Positions 25,790-35,103 of a stretch of 64,000 bases of DNA are shown one piece after another. The notes under the pieces are model-generated. The model was not told the origin of the DNA. It saw nothing but the letters and a program-made list of their open reading frames with translations, and made no database searches. Position numbers and translations under genes: made by a program. The stretch comes from Mycolicibacterium vulneris (GTDB taxonomy: Bacteria; Actinomycetota; Actinomycetes; Mycobacteriales; Mycobacteriaceae): positions 1 to 64,000 of the forward strand of contig NZ_NCXM01000022.1 of NCBI RefSeq assembly GCF_002104765.1. The letters are read 5' to 3'. Numbering within the stretch: the stretch's first letter is position 1; each line of letters starts with the position of its first letter.

Positions 25790-26611
25790 GTGACAGCATT
25801 GACCACCGTGCAGCAGCGCAGCGAGAAGGCCGGTCCGGTGTCCGCGACCGCCGGTGTGCCGTTGCACCGGCAGCTGTACTTGGTGCTGCACGACGAGATC
25901 GACCGCGGGGTGATCGCCCCCGGCGAGGCGCTGCCCACCGAGCAGACCCTGTGCGATCAGTTCGGGGTCTCTCGCATCACCGTGCGGCGGGCGCTGGCCG
26001 ACCTCGCCGAACAGGGTTACATCGAACGCCGGCATGGCATTGGTTCGTTTGTGCGCCAACATGATCCGGCCGATGCACCGACCGGACGCTCGTATCTGCA
26101 GGAACTGCGCCAGACCCAATTCGAGACCGAGGTCGAGGTGGTCGAACTCGGCACGCGGTCGCCCGCGCGGGCCGTCGCCGAAGCCCTCGGGCGCACCGGC
26201 GAGCTGCTGCACATCGTGCGGGTGCGGCGACAACGCAGGACCGGCGAGCCGCTTTTGGTGACCGACGCCTGGCTGCCGCCGGAACTGGCCCCGGTGCTGA
26301 CCGAGGCCGCGTTGCGGCGCGCACCCCTCTACGAGCTGTTGTCCGACGGCGGCATCACCATGAACCGGGTGCGTCACGAGATCACGGCCGAAATCGCGGG
26401 CCCGCGCAACGCACAGCTGCTCGACATGCCGATCGGCGCGGCCCTGCTGCGGGTCAACCGGCTCGTCTACGCGGCCGACGCACCGCACCACTATCTCTCA
26501 GCCCTGCTATCGCCGAGCCGAAGTCGCGTGCTGGTCACCCAGGCGGCCGACGAGATGGAAACCGGCGACGGTCTGAGAATCGCCCACGACGTCGGCCGAC
26601 AGAGCGGCTAG
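25790..26611 (+). CDS. GntR family regulator, HutC/UTRA type
   Basis: A 273-residue one-component regulator. The N-terminal winged helix-turn-helix (about residues 22-92) contains PLHRQLYLVLHDEIDRGVIAPG, PTEQTLCDQFGVSRITVRRALADL and GYIERRHGIGSFV, the standard GntR pattern. The C-terminal domain (about 105-260) is of the UTRA ligand-binding type found in HutC and FarR, with LLHIVRVRRQRRTGEPLLV and LLRVNRLVYA. The ligand is probably the operon substrate or an intermediate. It is divergent from the five-gene carboxylate operon with the palindrome between them. The GTG start has a strong GGGAGG ribosome binding site. Its stop codon overlaps that of convergent rbsK in the sequence CTAG. Confidence 0.9.
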   Translation: MTALTTVQQRSEKAGPVSATAGVPLHRQLYLVLHDEIDRGVIAPGEALPTEQTLCDQFGVSRITVRRALADLAEQGYIERRHGIGSFVRQHDPADAPTGRSYLQELRQTQFETEVEVVELGTRSPARAVAEALGRTGELLHIVRVRRQRRTGEPLLVTDAWLPPELAPVLTEAALRRAPLYELLSDGGITMNRVRHEITAEIAGPRNAQLLDMPIGAALLRVNRLVYAADAPHHYLSALLSPSRSRVLVTQAADEMETGDGLRIAHDVGRQSG

Positions 26612-27486
26612 GACGCGTTTCGGACCGCCTTGTCGATCGCTCCGAGGTCGGGTGCGCAATCACCGGCGCCGGCAACCAACGTCGCCAGCGCACCCGCCGC
26701 GCACGCACGCTGCAACGCGAGCCGCCGCTGATCCCGCGAGCCGGGATTGGACGGCCAATTCGCGGCCAGTACGCCGGCGAACACGTCGCCGGCCCCGGTG
26801 GTGTCCACCGGATCCACTGTCGGAGCCGGCACGGTGTAGTCGCCGTCCGTGCCAATGTAGCGGGCGCCGCGCGCACCCAGCGTGATCACTAAATGCTCTG
26901 GACGCCAAGGCCATTCGTCGGCTTCGTCTTCGTTGGTGATCACCACGTCCGCCGCGGCCGCCAACTCGCCTAACGAGCGGGGGTCCTGGCCGGCCGGCGA
27001 GGCATTCACGATGACGATCGCCCCCGCCGAACGCGCGTGTTGCGCCGCCGCGACAGCCGTGTCCACCGGAATCTCCAGCTGGGTCAACATCACATCGCAG
27101 TGCGCGACGACCGCACGCGCACGATCGTCGGTCAGCGTGAAACGACTGTTGGCGCCCGGCGCGACCACGATGGTGTTCTCGGCGTTCGCGTCGACCACCA
27201 CGACGGCCGTGCCGCTGGGGCCGGGAATTTCGACGGCTCCGTCGAGCCCGACGCCGTTGGCCCCGAGGTGGGCGCGCAATTGTTCGGCGGCCGCGTCATC
27301 GCCCACCGCACCGACGAACTGCACCTCCGCGCCCGCGCGCGCCGCCGCCACCGCCTGATTGCCGCCCTTGCCGCCAGGGGCCTGGGTCAACGACGACGCC
27401 AAAACCGTTTCGCCAGGCCGTGGAAGGGCGTCGACACCCAACGACAGATCGAGATTCACGCTGCCCACCACACAAACCCCAGCCAT
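26608..27486 (-). CDS. rbsK: Ribokinase (PfkB family)
   Basis: Phosphorylates D-ribose to ribose 5-phosphate. It has 292 residues. PfkB signatures are complete: the N-terminal GSVNLDLSLGVDALPRPGETV and APGGKGGNQAVAAARAGA, and the C-terminal DTTGAGDVFAGVLAANW carrying the catalytic Asp. The family start AGVCVVGSVNLD sets ATG 27486. No ribose transporter genes are nearby. In M. tuberculosis rbsK (Rv2436) likewise lies between the nadE region and the cyclase gene Rv2435c, facing away from the latter, so this is the conserved orthologue. It runs into the GntR gene with overlapping stop codons. Confidence 0.92.
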   Translation of the reverse strand: MAGVCVVGSVNLDLSLGVDALPRPGETVLASSLTQAPGGKGGNQAVAAARAGAEVQFVGAVGDDAAAEQLRAHLGANGVGLDGAVEIPGPSGTAVVVVDANAENTIVVAPGANSRFTLTDDRARAVVAHCDVMLTQLEIPVDTAVAAAQHARSAGAIVIVNASPAGQDPRSLGELAAAADVVITNEDEADEWPWRPEHLVITLGARGARYIGTDGDYTVPAPTVDPVDTTGAGDVFAGVLAANWPSNPGSRDQRRLALQRACAAGALATLVAGAGDCAPDLGAIDKAVRNAS

Positions 27487-27593
27487 GACGCCGACGTTAG
27501 TCGCGACGGGATGGCAAAGCACACCAGGGCCACCAGCACTTTCGACGCCGAATCGCGTAACGGCAAACGCCGAATAACTTGATGGCCGCACGA

Positions 27594-27599
27594 TATTCT
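27594..27599 (+). promoter_or_regulatory. Candidate -10 element (TATTCT) of the cyclase-channel operon
   Basis: TATTCT fits TANNNT well and would give a leader of about 36 nt before the TTG start at 27642. It lies downstream of the alternative ATG at 27579, which argues against that start. The rest of the 155-bp divergent gap holds no other clear site. Confidence 0.45.
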
Positions 27600-27641
27600 G
27601 CTCCGTTAGGGGTGCTGGATCCCGAGAAAAGGGGCAGGCGG

Positions 27642-29834
27642 TTGACCACAAGCGAGCTAACAGACGCTGAACCCCATATCGATTCCGAACCGGCCCAACC
27701 GGCCACCAAGCGCCCGCGTCACCGTGCGCTGGCCCGATTCCGTTTCGGCATCCAATCCAAGATTCTGATCACCATGCTGCTGTCGAGCATCCTGGGCGTG
27801 GCGGTGATCGGCGCCATCGGGGCGGTGTCCGGGCGCAACGCGTTGCGGCAGGTCGAGTCCGAACGCCTGATCGAGATGCGCGAATCCCAGAAGCGAGCGG
27901 TGCAGGCGTTGTTCCGCGAGGTGTCGAATTCGCTGATCACCTGGAGCGGCGGGCCCGGCATCAACCAGGCGACGACGGCCCTCACGGCGGACTTCGCCCA
28001 ACTGAACAACGCGCAGATCTCTCCGGCCCAACAGCAGTCGCTGGTCGATTACTACGACAACGAGATGATCAAACCGATCAAGCGAATCACCGGGGACACC
28101 ATCGACATCAGGGCCGTCCTGCCAAATTCCAACGCGCAGAAGTATGTTCAGGCGTATTACACCGCCGCGCCCCGGCCGAGCCCCGACGCGCTGCCCGCCC
28201 AGGATGCCGGCGACGGCAGCGCATGGTCGGCGACCAACGCGCGCTTCGACTTCTACATGCGCGGCATCGTCACGCGCTTCGACTATCGCGACGCGCTGCT
28301 GTTGGACATGCAGGGCAATGTCGTCTACAGCGTGCTGAAGGGACCCGATCTCGGCACCAACATTCTGACCGGCCCGTATCGCGAGTCGAAGCTGCGGGAG
28401 GCGTATCAGAAAGCCTTGGCGTCCAACGACCTCGACTTCGTCTGGATCACCGACTTCCAGCAGTACCAGCCGGCACTCGACACCCCCACGGCGTGGGTGG
28501 TGTCACCGATCGGCATGAACGGCAAGTTCGAAGGCGTGATGGCGCTGCCGGTGCCGGTCGCGAAGATCAATAAGATAATGACGGCCGACAAGCACTGGGA
28601 GGCCGCCGGGATGGGGCCCGCGACCGAAACGTATCTGGCCGGCCCCGACGACCTGATGCGTTCCGATTCACGGGATTTCATCGAGGATCCGAAGGAATAC
28701 CGGCGCTCGGCGATCGACGCCGGCACGCCGCCCGACGTGGTGGACCGGGCGATCCGGTTGGGCACCACCACCCTGGTGCAGCCGGTTGACACCGCCGGTC
28801 TTCGCGCCGCCAAACGCGGTGAGACGGGGGTGGTCAGCGCCACCGATTACCTGGGCAACAGGGAGCTGGAAGCCTATTCACCGCTGAGCATCCCCAACTC
28901 CGACCTGCACTGGTCGATCCTCGCGACGCGCGACAACTCCGATGCGTTCGCCCGGCTCGGCAGGTTCAGCAAGACGCTGGTGATCGCGGTCGCCGCAATG
29001 ATCTTCGCCATCTGCGTGGCGTCGATGTTCGTCGCTCAGGCCGCTGTGCGACCGGTCCGGCGCCTGGAAGAAGGCACCCGCAAGATCAGCTCCGGCGACT
29101 ACGAGATCAACATCCCAGTCCGGCAGCGCGACGAAATCGGTGATCTCACCGCGGCGTTCAACGAGATGAGCCGGAACCTGGCGATCAAGGAGGAGCTGCT
29201 CAACGAGCAGCGCCGGGAAAACGACCGCCTGCTGCTGGCGTTGATGCCCGAATCGGTGTTGCAACGCTATCGCGAGGGCGAGGAGACCATCGCCCAGAAA
29301 CATCAGGACGTCGCCATCATCTATGCCGACATCGTCGGCCTGGACGAGTTTTCCAACGACGTACCGGAAGACGAGTTGGTCGCCACCGTGGACGATCTTT
29401 TCCGCCAATTCGATTCGGCCGCCGAAGCCCTTGGCGTCGAACGGATTCGGACCTTCCACAACGGCTATCTGGCCAGTTGTGGGGTGGTCACCCCCCGCCT
29501 GGACAGCATTCACCGTGCCGTCGACTTCGCCCTCGAGATCGGTCGTATCATCGATCGCTTCAACCGCCAGGCCGCGCATCAGCTGGCTCTGCGGGTCGGG
29601 GTGAACACAGGCAACGTGGTGAGCGGACTGGTCGGCCGGTCCAGCCTGGTTTATGACATGTGGGGCGGTGCGGTCAGTCTGGCGTATCAAATGCACAGTG
29701 GCTCACCGCAGCCCGGCGTGTATGTCAGTTCGCAGGTGTATGAGGCGATGCGGGATGTTCGGCAGTTCACGCCCGCCGGCAGCATCTCGGTCAGCGGCAC
29801 CGATCAGGCCATCTACCGGCTGCTGGAGCGCTGA
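27642..29834 (+). CDS. Membrane adenylate/guanylate cyclase-like protein with HAMP domain (Rv2435c homologue)
   Basis: A 730-residue receptor-like class III cyclase protein. It has a cytoplasmic start, TM1 (about 41-64), a large extracytoplasmic sensor region of Cache-like layout (about 65-445), TM2 (about 446-470), HAMP (VRPVRRLEEGTRKISSGDYEINIPV) and a C-terminal cyclase domain (about 555-730). The first metal aspartate is kept in YADIVGLDEF. However, where active enzymes have K-x-x-G-D with the second metal Asp, this protein reads RTFHNGYLASCG, so catalytic activity is doubtful. TTG 27642 gives the length of M. tuberculosis Rv2435c and follows an AAAAGGGG ribosome binding site; ATG 27579 is an alternative. 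Its TGA overlaps the ATG of the channel gene by one base. Confidence 0.9.
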   Translation: MTTSELTDAEPHIDSEPAQPATKRPRHRALARFRFGIQSKILITMLLSSILGVAVIGAIGAVSGRNALRQVESERLIEMRESQKRAVQALFREVSNSLITWSGGPGINQATTALTADFAQLNNAQISPAQQQSLVDYYDNEMIKPIKRITGDTIDIRAVLPNSNAQKYVQAYYTAAPRPSPDALPAQDAGDGSAWSATNARFDFYMRGIVTRFDYRDALLLDMQGNVVYSVLKGPDLGTNILTGPYRESKLREAYQKALASNDLDFVWITDFQQYQPALDTPTAWVVSPIGMNGKFEGVMALPVPVAKINKIMTADKHWEAAGMGPATETYLAGPDDLMRSDSRDFIEDPKEYRRSAIDAGTPPDVVDRAIRLGTTTLVQPVDTAGLRAAKRGETGVVSATDYLGNRELEAYSPLSIPNSDLHWSILATRDNSDAFARLGRFSKTLVIAVAAMIFAICVASMFVAQAAVRPVRRLEEGTRKISSGDYEINIPVRQRDEIGDLTAAFNEMSRNLAIKEELLNEQRRENDRLLLALMPESVLQRYREGEETIAQKHQDVAIIYADIVGLDEFSNDVPEDELVATVDDLFRQFDSAAEALGVERIRTFHNGYLASCGVVTPRLDSIHRAVDFALEIGRIIDRFNRQAAHQLALRVGVNTGNVVSGLVGRSSLVYDMWGGAVSLAYQMHSGSPQPGVYVSSQVYEAMRDVRQFTPAGSISVSGTDQAIYRLLER

Positions 29835-31237
29835 TGAACCTCTTCAACTCGACATGGTTCTACTGGGCGATCGGCATCGCGGTCGGACTGCCGCTCGGGT
29901 TGATCGCGCTCACCGAGCTACACGACGCGCTGCTGCGCCGGCACAGCCCGCTGGCCCGGCAGGTCGGCCTGCTGCGCAATTACCTGCTGCCGCTCGGTGC
30001 ATTGTTGCTGCTGTTGGTCCAGGCCTCGCAGGTTCCGGCCGGCGACGTTCCGGTCCGCGTTTTGACCACCGTGTTCGGTCTGCTGGTGCTGGTGCTCCTG
30101 CTGTCCGGTCTGAACGCGACGATGTTTGAAGGCGCGCCCGAAAAGAGTTGGCGCAAAAGGCTACCCACCATATTTTTAGACTGCGCTCGGCTGGCGGTGA
30201 TCGGTGTTGGCCTGGCGGTGATGTCGTCCTACATCTGGGGCGTGCGCATCGGCGGCATCTTCACCGCGCTTGGCGTCACATCCGTCGTCATCGGTCTGAT
30301 GCTGCAGAACTCCGTCGGCCAGATCGTGTCCGGCCTGTTCATGTTGTTCGAGCAGCCCTTCCGCATCGATGAGTGGCTGGACACCGGCACGGCGAGCGGG
30401 CGCGTTGTCGAGGTGAACTGGCGCGCCGTGCACATCGACACCGGCAGCGGCATTCGGGTCATGCCGAACTCCATGCTCGCCAGCAACGCGTTCACAAATC
30501 TCAGCCGCCCGCCCGGCGCGCACAAGCTGGCGGTGACGACGATGTTCTCCAGCGTCGACCCGCCGGACCGGGTGTGTGCGCTGCTGTCGCGGATCGCGCA
30601 GGGGTTGCCGCAACTCAAGGCCGGCAGCGTGCCGCGCACGGTCCCCATGGGCGCGGGCGAGTACCGCACCACCATCGGGTTGGACTCGCCCGCGGACGGC
30701 GGCGCCGCCAAGGCCACGTTCCTGCGCTGGGCCTGGTATGCGGCCCGGCGGGAGGAATTGCACCTCGACGACGCCGACGACGACTTCTCCACCGTCGAAC
30801 GGGTGGAGCACGCGTTGCACACGGTGGTGGCGCCGGCGTTGCGGATCGGCGCCGAGGAGCAGCGATCGCTGCGGTCCGCGGCGCGGATCGTCCGCTACGG
30901 CGCTGACGAGGTGGTGGAGTACGCCGGCCAGGTGCCCGCGACCATGACATTCCTGGTCTCCGGGCGCGTGCAGCTGACCGCGACCGCCGACGACGGGTCT
31001 GTGGTGCCGATCAGCACGCTGGTCGAGGGGTCGTTCCTGGGGCTGACGGCGCTGACCCGGCAACCGAACCTGGCCAGCGCGTACGCGCTGGAAGAGGTCA
31101 CTGCCCTGGAGATCGACCGCGAACACATCGAGCACCTGGTGACGCGTGCGCCCCTGCTGCTGCAGAACTTCGGAAACATCATCGAAGAGCGGCGCAGCAA
31201 GGTGCGCAGCGCGCGGCGCGGTGAGCGAGTTGGGTAG
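29834..31237 (+). CDS. MscS-type mechanosensitive channel with C-terminal cyclic-nucleotide-binding domain (Rv2434c homologue)
   Basis: A 467-residue membrane protein. Three or four hydrophobic segments occupy the first 160 residues. They are followed by the MscS pore-lining region GIFTALGVTSVVIGLMLQNSVGQIVSGLFMLFEQPF and the MscS beta domain (WLDTGTASGRVVEVNWRAVHI, MPNSMLASNAFTNLS). Residues about 340-460 form a cNMP-binding fold (RIVRYGADEVVEYAGQVPATMTFLVSGRV, GSFLGLTALTRQP). The fusion suggests a small-conductance channel gated by a cyclic nucleotide. The canonical cAMP phosphate-binding loop is not clearly conserved, so the ligand is open. It is translationally coupled to the degenerate cyclase upstream, the same pairing as Rv2435c-Rv2434c in M. 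tuberculosis. Confidence 0.92.
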   Translation: MNLFNSTWFYWAIGIAVGLPLGLIALTELHDALLRRHSPLARQVGLLRNYLLPLGALLLLLVQASQVPAGDVPVRVLTTVFGLLVLVLLLSGLNATMFEGAPEKSWRKRLPTIFLDCARLAVIGVGLAVMSSYIWGVRIGGIFTALGVTSVVIGLMLQNSVGQIVSGLFMLFEQPFRIDEWLDTGTASGRVVEVNWRAVHIDTGSGIRVMPNSMLASNAFTNLSRPPGAHKLAVTTMFSSVDPPDRVCALLSRIAQGLPQLKAGSVPRTVPMGAGEYRTTIGLDSPADGGAAKATFLRWAWYAARREELHLDDADDDFSTVERVEHALHTVVAPALRIGAEEQRSLRSAARIVRYGADEVVEYAGQVPATMTFLVSGRVQLTATADDGSVVPISTLVEGSFLGLTALTRQPNLASAYALEEVTALEIDREHIEHLVTRAPLLLQNFGNIIEERRSKVRSARRGERVG

Positions 31238-31344
31238 TGGCGATCGCGAGCGCGGCGGTGCCGGGTGAAGCGGGTCGCCACCATCGGGCCCAGTGGCGAT
31301 CGCGAGCGCGGCGGTGCCGGGTGAAGCGGGTCGCCACCATCGGG
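31236..31344. repeat. Tandem repeat, 56-bp unit, about two copies
   Basis: A 56-bp unit beginning AGTGGCGATCGCGAGCGCGG occurs at 31236-31291. It is repeated exactly from 31292 for 53 bp (to 31344). Each unit starts with GTGGCGA and has TCGCCAC about 45 bp later, so each copy can fold into a hairpin. The array starts on the last base of the mscS stop region and fills most of the gap before proA. Sequences of this kind are dispersed in intergenic regions of some nontuberculous mycobacteria, as I recall. It could be a VNTR locus and may act as terminator for the mscS operon. Confidence 0.85.
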
Positions 31345-31388
31345 ACTAGCCCGAATCGGGTCGCCTCACCCGGGGTTTTGCCGCCGGA

Positions 31389-31394
31389 TACCCT
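31389..31394 (+). promoter_or_regulatory. Candidate -10 element (TACCCT) of leaderless proA
   Basis: TACCCT fits TANNNT and ends 7 nt before the proA ATG at 31401. No Shine-Dalgarno lies between, which suggests a leaderless transcript independent of the mscS operon. Inferred from spacing only. Confidence 0.45.
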
Positions 31395-31400
31395 GGTTCA

Positions 31401-32660
31401 ATGAGTCTGCAAGCACCATCGCTTCCTGACTTGCGCCAGGAGGTGCACAACGCAGCACGCCGAGCCCGGGTCGCGTCACGTGTCCTGGCATTGCTGCCGA
31501 CGGTTGCCAAGGATCAGGCACTGCGTTCTGCGGCCGACGCGGTGGCTGCCCACACCGAACTGATCCTGTCGGCCAACGCCGAAGACCTCGACGCCGCCCG
31601 GGCGGCCGGTACGCCGTCCGCGATGCTCGACCGGTTGGCCCTGGACCCCAAGCGGGTCGAGGGCATAGCCGCCGGCCTGCGCCAGGTCGCAAGGCTGCCC
31701 GATCCGGTCGGTGAGGTGTTGCGCGGTTACACGCTGCCCAACGGGCTGCAGTTGCGCCAGCAGCGGGTTCCGCTGGGCGTCGTCGGCATCATCTACGAGG
31801 GCCGGCCCAACGTGACCGTCGATGCCTTCGGTTTGGCGCTGAAATCCGGCAATGCCGTGCTGCTGCGCGGAAGTTCGTCGGCGTCGCGGTCCAACCAGGC
31901 GCTGGTGCAGGTGCTGCGCGCGTCGCTGGTCAGCGAGGACCTGCCCGCCGATGCGGTGCAACTGCTTTCGGCCGATGACCGCTCCACGGTGACGCATCTG
32001 ATCCAGGCCCGCGGCCTGGTCGATGTGGTGATTCCGCGCGGCGGGGCGAGCCTGATCGACGCGGTGGTCCGCGACGCGCAGGTGCCCACCATCGAGACCG
32101 GCGTCGGGAACTGTCATGTCTACGTGCACGAGGGCGCCGACCTGGATGTGGCGGAGCGAATCCTGCTGAATTCCAAGACCCGTCGGCCCAGTGTCTGCAA
32201 CGCCGCCGAGACACTGCTGATCGACGTCGGGATCGCCGAGGAGGCGCTGCCCCGGCTGGTGACCGCGCTGCAAGACGCCGGCGTGACGGTGCACGGTGGA
32301 TTTTCCAAGGACGCGCACGAGGATGACCTGCGTCGCGAGTACCTGTCGATGGACATCGCGGTGGCGGTGGTCGACGGTATCGACGCCGCGATCGCGCACA
32401 TCAACGAGTACGGCACCGGACACACCGAGGCCATCGTCACCACCAATATGGCTGCGGCGCACAAGTTTACGGACGGCGTTGACGCGGCCGCGGTGATGGT
32501 GAACGCGTCCACGGCGTTCACCGACGGTGAGCAGTTCGGTTTCGGCGCCGAAATCGGCATCTCCACCCAGAAGCTGCATGCCCGCGGCCCGATGGGGCTG
32601 CCCGAATTGACCTCGACCAAATGGATTGCGTGGGGAGACGGACAAACTCGTCCGGCCTGA
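31401..32660 (+). CDS. proA: Gamma-glutamyl phosphate reductase
   Basis: Second step of proline synthesis: NADPH-dependent reduction of gamma-glutamyl phosphate to glutamate semialdehyde. It has 419 residues, the aldehyde dehydrogenase superfamily size expected for ProA. Motifs include [60 protein letters not shown] and the catalytic cysteine in [13 protein letters not shown]. The C-terminal [19 protein letters not shown] is the ProA signature. The upstream partner proB is about 16.5 kb away in this window. Its position before the MoxR/VWA pair matches M. tuberculosis Rv2427c. Confidence 0.97.
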   Translation: MSLQAPSLPDLRQEVHNAARRARVASRVLALLPTVAKDQALRSAADAVAAHTELILSANAEDLDAARAAGTPSAMLDRLALDPKRVEGIAAGLRQVARLPDPVGEVLRGYTLPNGLQLRQQRVPLGVVGIIYEGRPNVTVDAFGLALKSGNAVLLRGSSSASRSNQALVQVLRASLVSEDLPADAVQLLSADDRSTVTHLIQARGLVDVVIPRGGASLIDAVVRDAQVPTIETGVGNCHVYVHEGADLDVAERILLNSKTRRPSVCNAAETLLIDVGIAEEALPRLVTALQDAGVTVHGGFSKDAHEDDLRREYLSMDIAVAVVDGIDAAIAHINEYGTGHTEAIVTTNMAAAHKFTDGVDAAAVMVNASTAFTDGEQFGFGAEIGISTQKLHARGPMGLPELTSTKWIAWGDGQTRPA

Positions 32661-32696
32661 TACCCCGCGCAGAGCAAGTGTTTAGGAGAACCGATC

Positions 32697-33584
32697 GTGA
32701 GTGTGCCCGCCCGGTCCAAGCCGTTGTTCGACGACATCGACGACGTGTCGCGGCGGTTGGCCGAGACCGGCTACCTGCCCGACACCGCCACCGCGACGGC
32801 CGTGTTCCTGGCCGACCGGCTCGGCAAGCCGTTGTTGGTGGAAGGCCCCGCCGGCGTGGGCAAAACCGAGCTGGCCCGCGCCATCGCCCAGGCCACCGGC
32901 TCGGGCCTGGTGCGCCTGCAGTGCTACGAGGGCGTCGACGAGGCGCGCGCGCTATACGAGTGGAACCACGCCAAGCAGATACTTCGTATTCAAACCAGCA
33001 ACGCTGCCGGACACGGGGACTGGGACCAGACCAAGGACGACGTGTTCAGCGAGGAGTTCCTGCTGCAGCGTCCGTTGCTGACCGCCATCCGGCGCACCGA
33101 GCCCACGGTGCTGCTGATCGACGAGACCGACAAGGCCGACATCGAAATTGAGGGCCTGCTGCTGGAGGTGCTGTCGGACTTCGCCGTGACCGTTCCCGAG
33201 CTGGGCACGATCACCGCCGAGCGCACGCCGCTGGTGGTGCTGACCTCCAACGCCACCCGCGAACTCTCCGAGGCGCTCAAGCGTCGGTGCCTGTTCTTGC
33301 ACATCAACTTTCCCAGTCCGGACCTGGAACGCCGCATCCTGCTGTCCCGGGTGCCCGAGCTGCCCGCGCACCTGGCCGAGGAGCTCGTTCGCATCATCGG
33401 CGTGCTGCGCGGTATGCAGCTCAAGAAGGTGCCGTCCATCGCCGAGACCATCGACTGGGGCCGCACGCTGCTTGCGCTGGGCCTGGACACCATTGACGAC
33501 GCGGTCGTCGCGGCCACACTCGGCGTGGTGCTCAAACACCAGTCCGACCAGCAGCGCGCAACCGGCGAGCTGCGGCTGAATTAG
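32697..33584 (+). CDS. MoxR-family AAA+ ATPase (Rv2426c homologue)
   Basis: A 295-residue AAA+ ATPase of the MoxR group, which acts as a chaperone that activates or loads cofactors into partner enzymes together with VWA-domain proteins. Walker A is VEGPAGVGKTELARA (about residues 46-60), Walker B is TVLLIDETDKAD (about 138-149), and sensor 1 lies in VVLTSNATREL. The arginine-finger region SEALKRRCLFLHINFP is also typical. An AGGAGA ribosome binding site precedes GTG 32697. The VWA gene follows after 10 bp, the standard MoxR-VWA pairing. The client enzyme is unknown; no dehydrogenase subunit genes flank the pair. Confidence 0.92.
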   Translation: MSVPARSKPLFDDIDDVSRRLAETGYLPDTATATAVFLADRLGKPLLVEGPAGVGKTELARAIAQATGSGLVRLQCYEGVDEARALYEWNHAKQILRIQTSNAAGHGDWDQTKDDVFSEEFLLQRPLLTAIRRTEPTVLLIDETDKADIEIEGLLLEVLSDFAVTVPELGTITAERTPLVVLTSNATRELSEALKRRCLFLHINFPSPDLERRILLSRVPELPAHLAEELVRIIGVLRGMQLKKVPSIAETIDWGRTLLALGLDTIDDAVVAATLGVVLKHQSDQQRATGELRLN

Positions 33585-33594
33585 GACTGCTGCG

Positions 33595-35043
33595 ATGGCC
33601 ACCCGCCGTATCCGACCCTCCCGGCCGCTCGCCCCGCACGGGCTGCCGGGCCACCTGGTGGGATTTGTGGAAGCGCTTCGCGGGGCAGGGATTTCGGTAG
33701 GTCCGTCGGAGACGGTGGATGCCGGGCGGGTGATGGCGACGCTCGGCCTGAGTGACCGGAAGGTGCTGCGCGAGGGCCTCGCGTGCGCCGTGCTGCGCCG
33801 CTCGGACCACCGTGAGACCTACGACGCGATGTTTGACCTGTGGTTCCCCGCGGCGCTGGGCGCTCGCGCGGTGGTCACCGACGACGAGGCCGACGACTCG
33901 CCGGACGACGACGCGTTGCCGGCCGACGACGTCGAGGCGATGCGCCAGATGCTGGCGGACCTGCTGACCGACAACCCCGATCTCGCCGAGATGGACGAGC
34001 GCCTGGTAGCGATGATCGCCCAGATCGTGGAGGCCTACGGCAAATACAGCTCCAGCCGCGGCCCGTCTTTCTCGTCGTATCAGGCGCTCAAGGCGATGGC
34101 GCTGGACGAGCTCGAGGGCAAGCTGCTGGCCGGGCTGCTCGCCTCGTACGGCGAGGAACCCACTCCCAGCCAGGAGGAGATCGCCAAAGCGCTTGCCGCG
34201 CAGCGGATCTCCCAAATACGCAAGCTGGTCGACTCCGAGACCAAACGGCGCACCGCGGAGCAGCTGGGCCGCGATCACGTCCAAATGTACGGCATTCCAC
34301 AGCTTTCCGAGAATGTGGAATTCCTGCGCGCCTCCGGTGAGCAGCTGCGCCAGATGCGCCGGGTGGTGGCCCCACTGGCCCGCACGCTGGCGACCCGCCT
34401 GGCGGCGCGGCGGCGACGAGCCCGCGCGGGGTCGATCGATCTGCGCAAGACGCTGCGCAAGTCGATGTCCACCGGCGGCGTGCCGATCGACGTGGTGCTG
34501 GCCAAGCCGCGCCCGGCACGGCCGGAACTGGTGGTGCTGTGCGACGTGTCCGGCTCGGTCGCCGGGTTCAGCCATTTCACCCTGCTGCTCGTGCACGCTC
34601 TGCGCCAACAGTTCTCGCGGGTGCGCGTGTTCGCCTTCATCGACACCACCGACGAGGTGACCCACATGTTCGGCCCGGAGGCGGACCTGGCCGTGGCCAT
34701 CCAGCGGATCACCCGGGAGTCCGGCGTGTACAGCCGTGACGGCCATTCGGACTACGGCAACGCGTTCGCGTCGTTCGTGCAGGCGTTCCCCAATGTGCTG
34801 TCACCGCGCACCTCGCTGCTGGTCCTCGGGGATGGCCGCACCAACTACCGCAATCCGGAGATTGAGCTGCTGACCCACATGGTGACCGCCAGCCGGCACG
34901 CGCACTGGCTGAATCCCGAGCCGAAGCACCTGTGGGGCAGCGGCGACTCGGCGGTGCCGCGCTATCAAGAGGTCATCCCGATGCACGAGTGCCGGTCCGC
35001 CAAACAGCTGGCCGCGGTGATCGACCAGTTGCTGCCCGTTTAG
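33595..35043 (+). CDS. VWA-domain (CoxE-like) protein, MoxR partner (Rv2425c homologue)
   Basis: A 482-residue protein with a C-terminal von Willebrand factor A domain. The MIDAS metal motif DxSxS is intact in VVLCDVSGSVAGFSHF (about residue 312), followed by FAFIDTTDEVTHMF and LVLGDGRTNYRNPE, which supply further MIDAS residues. The N-terminal half is helical, with an acidic patch (DDEADDSPDDDALPADD, about 98-114), and resembles CoxE-like proteins. These act with MoxR ATPases in cofactor insertion or assembly of metalloenzymes. There is no signal peptide, so it is cytoplasmic. It is co-transcribed with the MoxR gene 10 bp upstream. The following 243-bp gap contains the inverted-repeat element, at the place where M. 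tuberculosis carries IS1558. Confidence 0.9.
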   Translation: MATRRIRPSRPLAPHGLPGHLVGFVEALRGAGISVGPSETVDAGRVMATLGLSDRKVLREGLACAVLRRSDHRETYDAMFDLWFPAALGARAVVTDDEADDSPDDDALPADDVEAMRQMLADLLTDNPDLAEMDERLVAMIAQIVEAYGKYSSSRGPSFSSYQALKAMALDELEGKLLAGLLASYGEEPTPSQEEIAKALAAQRISQIRKLVDSETKRRTAEQLGRDHVQMYGIPQLSENVEFLRASGEQLRQMRRVVAPLARTLATRLAARRRRARAGSIDLRKTLRKSMSTGGVPIDVVLAKPRPARPELVVLCDVSGSVAGFSHFTLLLVHALRQQFSRVRVFAFIDTTDEVTHMFGPEADLAVAIQRITRESGVYSRDGHSDYGNAFASFVQAFPNVLSPRTSLLVLGDGRTNYRNPEIELLTHMVTASRHAHWLNPEPKHLWGSGDSAVPRYQEVIPMHECRSAKQLAAVIDQLLPV

Positions 35044-35103
35044 GAGTGCCGCCCGTTTCACACCGGCCACACGCGTCTCCGCCGGCGGGGGTGTTCTTGA
35101 TGT

